DNA of 46,499 nt from Methylosinus sporium (GTDB taxonomy: Bacteria; Pseudomonadota; Alphaproteobacteria; Rhizobiales; Beijerinckiaceae). The position numbers were made by a program, and so were the translations under genes. The notes beneath the pieces are model-generated. The model had not been told where the DNA came from. It worked only from the letters and a program-made list of their open reading frames with translations, and did no database searches. The DNA is taken from assembly GCF_003113265.1 (NCBI RefSeq), contig NZ_PUIV01000029.1:1-46499 (forward strand), given 5' to 3'. This document shows, piece by piece, positions 8,179 through 19,451 of the stretch (position 1 is the first letter of the stretch; each line of letters begins with the position of its first letter).

Positions 8179-10098
8179 GTGAACGATCACGCCGAAACAC
8201 ATACGATCGACGCAGCCGAGCGCAGCGATTACGGCTTCCAGGCCGATGTCGCGCGGCTCCTGGAGCTGATGACTCATTCGGTCTATTCGGAGCGCGACAT
8301 TTTCCTGCGCGAGCTCGTGTCCAATGCGGCGGATGCGATCGAGAAGCTGCGCTTCGAATCGGTGGCGAACGAAGCGCTGGCGGCGCAGGCCGGCGCGCCG
8401 CTCGTCACCATTGCGCTCGACAAGGAGGCCCGCACGCTGAGCGTCGCCGATAATGGCGTCGGCATGTCGCGCGAGGACCTCGTCGCCGCGCTCGGCACCA
8501 TAGCGAGTTCCGGCACGCGCGCCTTTCTCGATGAGCTCGCGGCCAAGGGCGGCGATGAGCAGGGCGGCGAGAAGGGCGGAACTCTGATCGGACGTTTCGG
8601 CATCGGCTTTTATTCCGCCTTCATGGTCGCAGATCGCATCGAAGTGGCGACCCGCCGCGCCGGCTCTGCGGACGCATTTCTCTGGACGTCGGAAGGCAAG
8701 GGCTCGTTTCAGATCGCGCCGCTCGCCGTGGCGGACGCGCCCGCGGTCGGCACGAAGGTGACGCTGCATCTCAATGCGGAATCCGAGGAGTTCCTCGAGC
8801 CTTATCGCATCGAGCAGATCTTGCGCGAGCATTCGGGCGCAATAGCGATACCGATCGACCTCGTCGAGGAGAAGGGCAAGGAGCCGCGCCGCCTCACCGA
8901 CGGCTCGGCGCTGTGGACGCGGCCGAAATCGGAGATCAGCGAACAAGACTATAAGGATTTCTATCAGCAGATTTCCGGCCAGTTCGATGAGCCGGCGCTC
9001 ACCATTCATTGGCGCGCCGAGGGGCGCACCGAGTATACGGTGCTCGCCTTCGCGCCCGGCTCGCGGCCCTATGATCTCTTCGATCCGCAGCGCAAGAGCC
9101 GCTCCAAGCTCTATGTGCGCCGCGTGCTGATCTCGCGCGAGGCCGATCTTCTGCCGCCATGGCTGCGCTTCATGCGCATCGTCGTCGACAGCGCCGATCT
9201 GCCGCTCAACGTCTCGCGCGAGATGGTGCAGAACAATCCGATCATCGGCGCCATCCGCAAGGCGATCGGCACGCGCGTGCTCAAGGAGCTTTCCGATCTC
9301 GCCGCCAATGATTCGGAGAAGTTCGCCGCCCTGTGGAAGAATTTCGGAGCCGTCATCAAGGAGGGCCTGCACGAGGATCCCGTGCGCCGCGACGAGATTT
9401 TCGCCATTGCGCGATTTTCGACGGCGCAGCATCCGGACGGCGGGCGTAGCCTGACGGACTATGTCGAAAATCTGCGGCCCAATCAGACCGCGATCTATTA
9501 CATCGCCGGCGACGACAAGAAGCGGCTCGCCGCCAGCCCGCAGCTAGAGGGCTATCGCGCCAAGGGCATAGACGTGCTGCTGCTCGACGATCCGGTCGAT
9601 TCCTTCTGGGTGACGAGCGCCGTCGGCTATGACGGCAAGCCGTTCAAATCGGTGACGCAGGGCGCAGCCGACATCGACGCCGTGCCGACGCCGGAAGGCG
9701 CCGCCGACACGCCGCCGGCGGAAGCGAGCGCGGAGGTCGCGCTGCTCACTGCAATGTTGAAGGAGACGCTCGGCGGAGAGGTCGAGGATGTGCGCGTCTC
9801 GACGCGTCTTCGCGAGAGCCCCGCCTGTCTCATCGCCGCCGATCACGGCTTCGATCTCCAGCTCGCGCGCATGTTGCAGGAGAGCGGCAATAAGGGCGTC
9901 TTCGGCAAGCCCGTGCTGGAGATCAATCCGCGTCACGAGGCGGTGCTGGCGCTCGCGCAAAAGGCCAAGGCCGATCGCGCCGGCGCGGAAGACGGCTTCT
10001 GGCTGCTGTTCGACACCGCCCGCATCGCCGATGGCGAGGCGCCGCTCGATGCGGCTGCTTTCGCCAAGCGTGTCGCCGCTCTGCTCGCCAAAGCGTGA
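8179..10098 (+). CDS. htpG: Molecular chaperone HtpG (Hsp90)
   Basis: The 639-residue cytosolic Hsp90 chaperone is full length. The N-terminal GHKL ATPase domain shows ERDIFLRELVSNAADAIEKLR, VADNGVGMSREDL, GTIASSGTRAFL and GRFGIGFYSAFMVAD. The middle domain shows LYVRRVLISREADLLPPWLRFMRIVVDS-like sequence and LPLNVSREMVQNNPII, and the dimerisation domain lies at the C-terminus. It helps refold and mature client proteins under stress with DnaK. The start is the GTG at 8179, preceded by GGAGA; an in-frame ATG at 8128 would add 17 non-conserved residues. The stop overlaps the GTG start of prmC, which points to translational coupling. Confidence 0.96.
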   Translation: MNDHAETHTIDAAERSDYGFQADVARLLELMTHSVYSERDIFLRELVSNAADAIEKLRFESVANEALAAQAGAPLVTIALDKEARTLSVADNGVGMSREDLVAALGTIASSGTRAFLDELAAKGGDEQGGEKGGTLIGRFGIGFYSAFMVADRIEVATRRAGSADAFLWTSEGKGSFQIAPLAVADAPAVGTKVTLHLNAESEEFLEPYRIEQILREHSGAIAIPIDLVEEKGKEPRRLTDGSALWTRPKSEISEQDYKDFYQQISGQFDEPALTIHWRAEGRTEYTVLAFAPGSRPYDLFDPQRKSRSKLYVRRVLISREADLLPPWLRFMRIVVDSADLPLNVSREMVQNNPIIGAIRKAIGTRVLKELSDLAANDSEKFAALWKNFGAVIKEGLHEDPVRRDEIFAIARFSTAQHPDGGRSLTDYVENLRPNQTAIYYIAGDDKKRLAASPQLEGYRAKGIDVLLLDDPVDSFWVTSAVGYDGKPFKSVTQGAADIDAVPTPEGAADTPPAEASAEVALLTAMLKETLGGEVEDVRVSTRLRESPACLIAADHGFDLQLARMLQESGNKGVFGKPVLEINPRHEAVLALAQKAKADRAGAEDGFWLLFDTARIADGEAPLDAAAFAKRVAALLAKA

Positions 10099-10979
10099 CG
10101 CAGATCGCGGCTCTCGCGCTCGAGGACGCGACGCGCGCCGCGGCGCTCGACGCGGTCGCGGCCTTGCTCGCGCGCTGCGGCGTCGAGGATGCGCGCCGCG
10201 ACGCGCGCGCGCTTTTGCTCGCCGCCGGCGGCTTCACCGCGGCGGAGCTGCTGCTCGATCCTGCGGCGAAGCTCGGCGCGGCGGCCTGCGCGCGGCTGCG
10301 CGATTATGCGCTGCGCCGCGCGGCGCGCGAGCCGGTGTCGCGCATTCTCGGCGCGCGCGGCTTCTGGACGCAGGATCTCCTCGTCGCGCCGCGCGTGCTC
10401 GATCCGCGCCCCGATACGGAAACGCTGATCGAGCTTTCGCTCGAGCTCATGGGAGAGCGGCGGCGCGAGCCTTTGCGCATTCTCGATCTCGGCGTCGGGT
10501 CGGGCGCCATTCTCTGCGCTCTGCTCGCCGAGCTCCCCGATGCGCGCGGGATCGGCGTCGATCTTTCCGCCGCTGCCTGCGCCGCCGCCGCGGTCAATCT
10601 GTCGCGCTGCGGCTTCGCGCGGCGCGCTTCGATTCTGCGCGGACGTTGGGCGGATGCGCTCGCGGCGCGTTTCGATCTCATCGTCTCCAATCCGCCCTAT
10701 ATCGCCAGCGGCGAACTGGACGGGCTCGAGCCGGAGGTGCGTCTTCACGATCCGCGCCTCGCGCTCGACGGCGGCGCGGATGGATTGAACTGCTATCGCG
10801 AGATCGCCGAGCAATTGCCGCGTCTGCTCGCGCCATCGGGCGCCGCTGTGCTCGAGGCGGGCGACGGCCAGGCGCGTAGCCTCGTCGCGCTCTTGGCCGA
10901 GAAAGGCCTCGCTCCGGCCGGAATTCGCAAGGACGCCGGCGGACGCGAGCGCGCCGTCGCCGCGCGGCGCCGAGACTGA
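10095..10979 (+). CDS. prmC: Peptide chain release factor N5-glutamine methyltransferase
   Basis: The 294-residue SAM-dependent enzyme methylates the Gln of the GGQ motif in release factors RF1 and RF2. It has the N-terminal helical RF-binding domain (VSRILGARGFWTQDLLV, then PRPDTETLIE), the SAM-binding loop LDLGVGSGAILCALL, and the diagnostic NPPY motif (IVSNPPYI). The start is a GTG whose last bases overlap the TGA of htpG by four bases, so the two genes form a translationally coupled pair. About 750 bases without a gene follow. Confidence 0.94.
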   Translation: MTQIAALALEDATRAAALDAVAALLARCGVEDARRDARALLLAAGGFTAAELLLDPAAKLGAAACARLRDYALRRAAREPVSRILGARGFWTQDLLVAPRVLDPRPDTETLIELSLELMGERRREPLRILDLGVGSGAILCALLAELPDARGIGVDLSAAACAAAAVNLSRCGFARRASILRGRWADALAARFDLIVSNPPYIASGELDGLEPEVRLHDPRLALDGGADGLNCYREIAEQLPRLLAPSGAAVLEAGDGQARSLVALLAEKGLAPAGIRKDAGGRERAVAARRRD

Positions 10980-11734
10980 CGCGCGCTCTGGTCGTGACAT
11001 ATTGGCTACACCTCCTATTTATATGAGCGACGTAACAACCGCGCCCTTGGCGAGCCTGCCCGGGTAGACTATAGTCGCCTGCGAAAACACGCTGATCGTC
11101 GTGAGCGACGCCGAGCGCGGATGTAGGGGGATACGGCCGGTCCCCGAATTTTTGCCGATGGCGCGCATCCCGCGCCGCATGGGCCGGCGTCCGGCGCCGC
11201 CGTTCGAACCCGAAAAGACGTTGCATGGTCGGGCTCGTCCCGCAAGATGCGAGCAATCGACGGGTGAGCGTGAGCGGCAGTTTCGGCCACAGGTCTCGGT
11301 TCGACCGACGGCGATTCGTTCGGCTATGGTTCGGCCGACGATGATGGCGTGAGGCGAAGCGCAGGCAGCGCTCGCGTCGAGTCGACGACTTCGAGCCTGT
11401 CTTGCTACGGGCCGAGACGAGCAGCCGAGCGCGCTCTCGTTCGGCGAAGCTTTCGAGCGTTGGCGGCGCTCGAGCGAAATTATGAATTCGGCGCGGTTCG
11501 TCCATAGGACGCGGCGCCGTGCGTACGATCCATGCCGGGATCGTGCAAGCGACAGAACGGACAAACGCCGCTCGAAACCGAGCGGATCGGCTCCGTTGGA
11601 TCGGGCTTTGCGACGATGGCCGCGCCCGGCTTCCGCCTCTGACGCAGTTTCGAGCGTTTGTCTCTTTCGGCGCGTTCGGCCGAAGCACGACACGCCGAGC
11701 CGGCAAAGCGTAAGACCTTCTCTGGGGATATTCG
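10980..11734. other. 755-base region without a recognisable protein gene
   Basis: This stretch separates prmC from the DUF4167 gene. Long frames cross it on the minus strand but are Arg/Ser-rich, lack known domains and run antisense into prmC, so I reject them. It holds a perfect 10-bp palindrome (GACTATAGTC near 11068), a repeated motif (GGTTCG-A/G-CCGACG at about 11298 and 11328), and AT-richer bases near 10998-11035. It may hold a long 5' leader or a small RNA for the downstream gene, but nothing specific is recognised. Confidence 0.4.
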
Positions 11735-12700
11735 ATGAGACCAGGACAGAATAAACGCATCCGCGGCCGCAATGGCGGCCGAAAAGGACCCAATCCCCTC
11801 ACACGCTCCTACGAATCGAACGGTCCCGACGTAAAGATTCGCGGCACCGCTCAGCATGTCGCCGAAAAATATCTTCAGCTCGCCCGAGACGCGCAATCTT
11901 CCGGCGACACGATCATGGCCGAGAGCCTGCTTCAGCACGCCGAGCACTATTTCCGTCTGATCGCGGCCGCTCAGGCCGCGCAGCAGCAGGCGCAGGGCGG
12001 CTATGGCGGTCGTCCTTATGAGGCCGCCGATTCCGATGTCGACGATGATGACGATTTCAGCGGCGTCTCGGACCGTTTCGCTCCGCTCTCCGAGCGCCTG
12101 CCGCAGACAGCCGGCTATCAGCCGCCGCAGCAGCAGCCCTATGCGGCCGCGCCCTATGCGCAGCCGACGCCGCAGCCGCAATTCGCGCCGCAGCCGCAGC
12201 CGCAGCCTTTCGAGGAACGCCCGATCGGCGATCGTCCGGTCAATGAGCAGCCGCGCTATGAGCGTCAGCCGCGTCAGGATCGTGGCGGGATGGATCGCGG
12301 GGATCGTGGGGGCTTCCGCGATCGCCGCGAGCGCGACCGCAATGTCGGCGAGCAGAACGCCGAGAGCGGCGGCGAGCGGCCGCATCGGCAGAATTTCGAT
12401 CGCAATCGCGAGCGTCGCTTCCCGCCGCGCGCGCAACCGGCCGCGCAGGACGAGGCGCCGGCCGCGGCGCTGCCGTCCTTCATCACCGCCGCGCCGATTC
12501 GCACGGCCGGCGCTGATGAGAGCGAGGCCTTCGCGCGCACCGAGCGCGCTGCGGTCCGCGAGCATGAAGAAGCCGCCGCGGGCTTTCATCTGAACCAGCG
12601 CCGTCGCCGTCGCACGCGTCCGCCGGGCGATGAGGCCAATGGCGATGTCGCTTCCGGCGACGAGCAGCCGCGCACGGGCGAGCTGCCGCTCGCCGATTGA
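11735..12700 (+). CDS. DUF4167 domain-containing protein
   Basis: The 321-residue protein begins with the DUF4167 domain (about residues 1-80): a basic start MRPGQNKRIRGRNGGRKGPN, then GPDVKIRGTAQHVAEKYLQLARDAQSSGDTI-type helices and LLQHAEHYFRLI. The rest is low complexity. It has an acidic SDVDDDDDFS patch, Gln/Pro runs, Arg/Asp-rich repeats (RQDRGGMDRGDRGG-like), and a basic NQRRRRRTR segment near the end. Basic and RG-rich sequences of this type suggest RNA or ribosome association, but the function is unknown to me. The family is typical of Hyphomicrobiales and often sits beside prmC and clpB, as here. Confidence 0.88.
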   Translation: MRPGQNKRIRGRNGGRKGPNPLTRSYESNGPDVKIRGTAQHVAEKYLQLARDAQSSGDTIMAESLLQHAEHYFRLIAAAQAAQQQAQGGYGGRPYEAADSDVDDDDDFSGVSDRFAPLSERLPQTAGYQPPQQQPYAAAPYAQPTPQPQFAPQPQPQPFEERPIGDRPVNEQPRYERQPRQDRGGMDRGDRGGFRDRRERDRNVGEQNAESGGERPHRQNFDRNRERRFPPRAQPAAQDEAPAAALPSFITAAPIRTAGADESEAFARTERAAVREHEEAAAGFHLNQRRRRRTRPPGDEANGDVASGDEQPRTGELPLAD

Positions 12701-12722
12701 TCGAAACGTTGCGGCGCGCCCG

Positions 12723-14042
12723 TCAGAGCGCCGCGCGTCTTTGCCCGCGCAGCGCCCGCTGGGCGAGAATCTTGTCGATCCGGCGGCCGTCCTTGTCGAG
12801 AACTTCGAAGCGCCATCCATGCGCGTCGAAGCTCTCGCCGATCTCCGGCAGATGGCCGGCGTGCGCCAGAACGAAGCCGGCGGCCGTCTGATAGCTCCGG
12901 TCCTCGGACGCGGGCATTGCGAGCAGCTCCAGCATTTCGTCGGCGGGCATAGCGCCGGAAATGAGCCATGAGCCGTCGTCGCGCTGCACGGCATGAGGTT
13001 CGGGCGGGCCTTCCGCCGTCCCGAATCCGCCGGCTATCGCCTCGAGAATGTCGGCGTCGGTCACGATCCCCTGGAAGTGGCCATATTCGTCGAAGACCAG
13101 CGCGACATGGACGGAGGCGCGCTTGATCATCTCGACCACGTCCAGCGCATCGGCGGAGGCCGGGACGATCGGCGCCTGGCGCACGAATTCGCTCGGCTGC
13201 GGGCTCTCGCCGCGCAGATATGAGTCGAGCAGGTCCTTCGCCTGCAGCACGCCGAGCATGTTCTCGGTCTTGCCGCGATAGGCGGGCAGCCGCGAATGGA
13301 CGCTGGCGATGATCGCCGCACGGATCGTCTCCGGCGAATTGTCGAGATCGATCATGTCGACCTCGCCGCGCGGCGTCATCACGCCGCGAACCGGCCGATC
13401 GCCGAGACGCATGACGCCGGCGATCATCGCGCGCTCGCCCGGCTCCAGAACGCCGGCCGTCTCGGCCTCGGCCACGAGCGCTCTGATCTCCTCGTCCGAA
13501 ACCAGATGCGCGCCGGCCGCGCCATGGCCGAGCGCGCGCAGAAGCGCGCGTCCGGAGAGGTCGAGAAGGAAGACGAGCGGCGCGGCGATCCGAGCCAGCA
13601 CGCTCATGACCGGAGCGACGGCGGCGGCGATCCGTTCTGGATCGCGCAGGGCGATCTGCTTGGGCACGAGCTCCCCGACGATCAGCGACACATAGGTGAT
13701 CGCCGCGACGACGACACCGACGCCGAGCGTCTCCGACAGAGCGGGCGACAGGCCTCGAGACGCGATCCATTCGGAGAGCCGCGCGCCGAGAGTCGCGCCG
13801 GAGAAGGCGCCGGACAGCACGCCGATCAGCGTGATGCCGATTTGAACGGCGGAGAGAAATTTTCCAGGATCGGAAGCGAGGACAAGGGCGGCGCGCGCGC
13901 CGGGAACCCCGCGCTCCGCCGAGGCTCTGAGGCGCGCAGGGCGCGCCGATACGACGGCGAGCTCCGCCATCGCGAGCGCGCCATTGACCATGGTCAAGGC
14001 GATGACGACGGCAATTTCCAAGTAAGGCATAAATGCGAGCAT
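12723..14042 (-). CDS. Hemolysin-family CNNM/CBS-domain membrane protein (CorC/TlyC type)
   Basis: The 439-residue protein has an N-terminal CNNM (DUF21) membrane domain of about 190 residues with four hydrophobic segments (LEIAVVIALTMVNGALAMAELAVV, ASDPGKFLSAVQIGITLIGVLSGAFSG). Then come two CBS domains (VRGVMTPRGEVDMIDL; FQGIVTDADILEAIAGG) and a C-terminal CorC_HlyC domain (RSYQTAAGFVLAHAGHLP). Such proteins are implicated in magnesium or cobalt efflux; the name hemolysin is historical. The frame stays open far upstream on this strand, but that part lies antisense to clpB, so I place the start at the ATG at 14042. It converges on the DUF4167 gene and is divergent from clpB. Confidence 0.85.
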   Translation of the reverse strand: MLAFMPYLEIAVVIALTMVNGALAMAELAVVSARPARLRASAERGVPGARAALVLASDPGKFLSAVQIGITLIGVLSGAFSGATLGARLSEWIASRGLSPALSETLGVGVVVAAITYVSLIVGELVPKQIALRDPERIAAAVAPVMSVLARIAAPLVFLLDLSGRALLRALGHGAAGAHLVSDEEIRALVAEAETAGVLEPGERAMIAGVMRLGDRPVRGVMTPRGEVDMIDLDNSPETIRAAIIASVHSRLPAYRGKTENMLGVLQAKDLLDSYLRGESPQPSEFVRQAPIVPASADALDVVEMIKRASVHVALVFDEYGHFQGIVTDADILEAIAGGFGTAEGPPEPHAVQRDDGSWLISGAMPADEMLELLAMPASEDRSYQTAAGFVLAHAGHLPEIGESFDAHGWRFEVLDKDGRRIDKILAQRALRGQRRAAL

Positions 14043-14285
14043 AGCCGCGCCGTCGCCGTCCCGCGAGTCCCCCTTTCGGGTCGGCAACGATCGCGTGAGC
14101 GCAAAAACGCCGCTTCGCCCTCGCTGTTCGAGCGGGAATCCTCGCGCTCCAGTCGTCGCACCCTCTTTTCGAGCGCGAGGGTCTTTCCCATATCGGCCGT
14201 GAAGGTCGCCGCAAGGGGCCGTTTTCACGCCATATAGGGACGAGGCGCGCCGCTTTGCGTGGCGTCTCGAGACCGGAGGGTTTCC

Positions 14286-16901
<2,616 letters not shown>

Positions 16902-16931
16902 GCAATGAGATGAGATGGGGGCGCCGAGCGC

Positions 16932-17027
16932 GCCCTCATCCGACCTCGCCATTAGCCCGGCGCTTGCGACGGGCGTCCTCTCGGACGCCCTATGGCGAGG
17001 CCACCTTCTCCCACGAGTGGGAGAAGG
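16932..17027 (-). repeat. RIME-like intergenic mosaic repeat, copy 1
   Basis: The region between the clpB stop and the convergent acetyltransferase gene is a mosaic of palindromes. It has a CCCTCATCCGACC end, a GGGCGTCC/GGACGCCC inverted repeat, and an 11-bp perfect hairpin CCTTCTCCCAC-GA-GTGGGAGAAGG at 17004-17027. The same modules recur at 31617-31821. The style matches the Rhizobium-specific intergenic mosaic elements. The hairpin may act as a bidirectional transcription barrier. Confidence 0.8.
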
Positions 17028-17040
17028 AAAGGATGCGGCT

Positions 17041-17517
17041 TCATTTTTCCGCGAGAGTTTCCAGAGCGGAGCCGGTCATGCGGCAGATTTTCCATTCATG
17101 CATGAGCTTTGCGCCCTGCGCCTCATAGAAGGCGATGGAGGGCGCGTTCCAATCCAGCACTGACCATTCGAAACGGCCGAGTCCCTCGGCGACGCAACGG
17201 CGCGCGAGATGGGCCAGCAGCGCCTTGCCTATGCCGGCGCCGCGAAATTGCGGGCGCACGAAAATATCCTCGAGCCAGATTCCGTGCCGGCCACGAAAGG
17301 AGGAAAACGTATAGAACCACAGCGCGAATCCCGCCGGCGCGCCGTCCCATTCCGCGATGTCGGAGAAGACGCGCGGATTGTCCCCGAACAGCGCTTCGGC
17401 GAGCATTTCCTCCGACGCTTCGACCTCATGCGAGAGCTTCTCATAATCCGCGAGCTCGCGCACGAAAGCGACGACCAGCGCGCTATCCGCGCGCGCGGCG
17501 GGGCGGATGCGGATCAC
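17041..17517 (-). CDS. GNAT-family N-acetyltransferase (diamine acetyltransferase-like)
   Basis: The 158-residue acetyl-CoA-dependent enzyme has the GNAT fold: IRPAARADSALVVAFVRELADYEK at the N-terminus, and the acetyl-CoA loop RGAGIGKALLAHL preceded by WLEDIFVRPQFR. It also has the C-terminal motif WSVLDWNAPSIAFYEAQGAK that is characteristic of the spermidine/thialysine acetyltransferase subgroup. The true substrate is unknown. Its ATG overlaps the TGA of the aminotransferase gene by four bases, so it is the last gene of a pabB-pabC-acetyltransferase operon. Confidence 0.85.
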   Translation of the reverse strand: MIRIRPAARADSALVVAFVRELADYEKLSHEVEASEEMLAEALFGDNPRVFSDIAEWDGAPAGFALWFYTFSSFRGRHGIWLEDIFVRPQFRGAGIGKALLAHLARRCVAEGLGRFEWSVLDWNAPSIAFYEAQGAKLMHEWKICRMTGSALETLAEK

Positions 17518-18224
17518 GCCTCCTCGTCCTCAGTGGTCTCGTCCTCGATGATCTTGTCCTCGACGATCAACGCCGCGCGAACGAGCCCGCGCACGGAATT
17601 GCCGAAATAGAACTCCGCATCGCCGGCAAAATCCTCGAGCCGCAGCACGGCCTCGCGCGCCTGGCCGCTGGCGAGAAGATGCGCGCGCAACGTCCCCGGC
17701 AACAGCCCGCTGGCGAGCGGCGGCGTCAGCAGCACGCCATCGCGTGCGAGAAAGACATTGGTGCGCGCGCCCTCGCAGACTTCGTCGCGCTCATTGCGAA
17801 ACAGCACTTCGTCGGCGCGGCAGCGCATCGCCGCTTCGGCCAGCTCGCGCTCATAGAGCTCGCGCCGAGTCGTCTTGTGACGCAGCATCGGATCATCGGA
17901 TTCGAATCGCGCCTCGGCGATGGCGACGCGCCAGATCGTGTCCGGCTCGATCGCGTCGATCGGCAGGGAGCTCGCTTCGTATCGCCCGTCGCGGCCGAGC
18001 GCATAGCGCACGCGCAGACGGTCATCGAGCGGATCGGCGACCTCCTCGTTCAGCGCCGCGAGAAAGGCCTCGTCGCTATGGAGAAAGCCGAGCGCGCGCG
18101 CCGAGGCGGAAAGCCGCGCGACATGCTCGCCCAGATAGAGAAAACCGCCGTCCTGCGTCCACAGCAGCGTTTCGATCAGGCCGAAGTCTTCGCTCCGGTC
18201 AGGAATTTCGCCTTGATCAGACAT
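17514..18224 (-). CDS. pabC: Aminotransferase class IV, probable aminodeoxychorismate lyase
   Basis: The 236-residue PLP-dependent protein is likely to release pyruvate from aminodeoxychorismate to give 4-aminobenzoate for folate synthesis. It shows GLIETLLW near the start, the PLP-lysine region LRHKTTRRELYERELA, DEVLFRNERDEVCEGARTNVFL, and LASGLLPGTLRAHLLA, all typical of fold-type IV enzymes. The C-terminus carries an acidic tail (EDKIIEDETTEDEEA) not needed by the family. It overlaps the end of pabB by 49 bases. In many Hyphomicrobiales pabB and this domain are fused, and the position here agrees with a split version of that fusion. Confidence 0.85.
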   Translation of the reverse strand: MSDQGEIPDRSEDFGLIETLLWTQDGGFLYLGEHVARLSASARALGFLHSDEAFLAALNEEVADPLDDRLRVRYALGRDGRYEASSLPIDAIEPDTIWRVAIAEARFESDDPMLRHKTTRRELYERELAEAAMRCRADEVLFRNERDEVCEGARTNVFLARDGVLLTPPLASGLLPGTLRAHLLASGQAREAVLRLEDFAGDAEFYFGNSVRGLVRAALIVEDKIIEDETTEDEEA

Positions 18225-19408
18225 TCCTCATATTCCTCGCGCGCCCGCGAATCGGCGACGACCGCAGAGCCGACGTTGCAGACGAGCTCCCCATCGGGGA
18301 AAAGTGTGAGCGTGCGGATCGCCACATTGAAACGGATCGCCCCATCGGGCGCGATGAGGCCGAGCGAGCCGCAATAGACGCCGCGGGGCGCGCATTCGAG
18401 ATCGCGAATGATTTCCATTGCGCGGATTTTCGGGGCGCCGGTCACGGAGCCGCAGGGAAAGAGCCCGGCAAAGAGATCGGCGAGCGTCACGCCGTCGCGC
18501 AGCTTCGCCTCTATGCCCGAGGTCATCTGATGCAGCGTCGGATAGGTCTCGACGGTGAAGAGATCGGTCACGCGCACCGAGCCGACCTCCGAGAGGCGCG
18601 AGAGATCATTGCGCAGAAGATCGACGATCATCAGATTTTCGGCGCGCGATTTCTCGTCCTGCGTCAGCAGCGCGGCGCGCGCCATATCCTCGGTCGGAAG
18701 AAAGCCGCGCCGTGCGGTTCCCTTCATCGGCCGGGCGCGGATCACGCCTTCGCAGGCGTCGAAAAAAACCTCCGGCGAGAGCGAGACGATTTTCTCCTCG
18801 CCGAGCGCGACCACGCCGCCATAGGCGACCGGCTGGCGCTTGCGCAGCGCGCGATAGAGCGCCGTCGCCTCGCCCTCGTAGCGGCCATGCATGGGGAAGG
18901 TCAGATTGATCTGATAGACGTCGCCCGCATAGATGAACTCGCGGCAGGCGTCGAAGCGCTCGGTATATTCGGCGAGGCTCCAGGCCGGGGTCAGCGCGAT
19001 CTCGACCGGCGCGGTCTCGGTCGCCAGCGAGGCGGCGTTGCGCCACTCATATTGGCGCGGGGCGCGAAAGGCGCCGAAGAGCAGCAGCGGCGTGCGCGCC
19101 TGTGGCACGGGGCCGCCCGCGAATTTGGCCTCCAGCGCATAGCCCAGCTCATAGCCGGCGTAGCCCGCGAGAAAGAGCCCGCGCCGCGTCGCCGCCTCCA
19201 TGCGCGCGAAAGCCTGCGGGACCTCCGCCGCCGTATCGGCGCGGATGATCTTCTCCGGCTCGTCGAAGAGCAGGGCGGCGCCGTTTCGTCCGTCCTCGAA
19301 GACGACGAATGGGCCATCGGGCGCCTTATTGGGGTCAAAAGGCTCGCGCCCGCGAAGCTCGGCGATATGGAACATGAGGGACGCGGCGCTCCGGTTCGGA
19401 AAGCGCAT
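18176..19408 (-). CDS. pabB: Aminodeoxychorismate synthase component I
   Basis: The 410-residue protein belongs to the chorismate-utilising (anthranilate synthase component I) family and makes aminodeoxychorismate from chorismate for folate. It shows ECREFIYAGDVYQINLTF-type sequence (here DACREFIYAGDVYQINLTFP), SPEVFF, RPMKGTARRG, DLLRNDLSRLSEVGSVRV and CGSVTGAPKIRAMEII, the signature block of PabB. No glutamine amidotransferase (pabA) lies nearby, so that subunit must be encoded elsewhere. The start at 19408 has no obvious ribosome site; an in-frame ATG at 19375, with GGAG 13 bases upstream, is a good alternative. Confidence 0.92.
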   Translation of the reverse strand: MRFPNRSAASLMFHIAELRGREPFDPNKAPDGPFVVFEDGRNGAALLFDEPEKIIRADTAAEVPQAFARMEAATRRGLFLAGYAGYELGYALEAKFAGGPVPQARTPLLLFGAFRAPRQYEWRNAASLATETAPVEIALTPAWSLAEYTERFDACREFIYAGDVYQINLTFPMHGRYEGEATALYRALRKRQPVAYGGVVALGEEKIVSLSPEVFFDACEGVIRARPMKGTARRGFLPTEDMARAALLTQDEKSRAENLMIVDLLRNDLSRLSEVGSVRVTDLFTVETYPTLHQMTSGIEAKLRDGVTLADLFAGLFPCGSVTGAPKIRAMEIIRDLECAPRGVYCGSLGLIAPDGAIRFNVAIRTLTLFPDGELVCNVGSAVVADSRAREEYEECLIKAKFLTGAKTSA

Positions 19409-19451
19409 CTTATATCAGCCGGGCCTGCGGATGAAGCCGCGAGTTGGAGCT

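Noticed and set aside
9933-11000. A minus-strand frame of 355 codons with a strong AGGAGG ribosome site, antisense to prmC
   Set aside because: The protein is Arg/Ala/Glu-rich without any domain and lies wholly opposite a clear prmC gene; the ribosome site appears to be chance.
11318-11332. GTTC-GGCTATG-GTTC, a second match to the LexA-box pattern
   Set aside because: It lies about 400 bases from any gene start, has a GC-rich spacer, and about one such match is expected by chance in the window.
14188-14236. Possible heat-shock promoter before clpB (CCATAT strings)
   Set aside because: No CTTG element is found at 17 or 18 bases upstream of either string.
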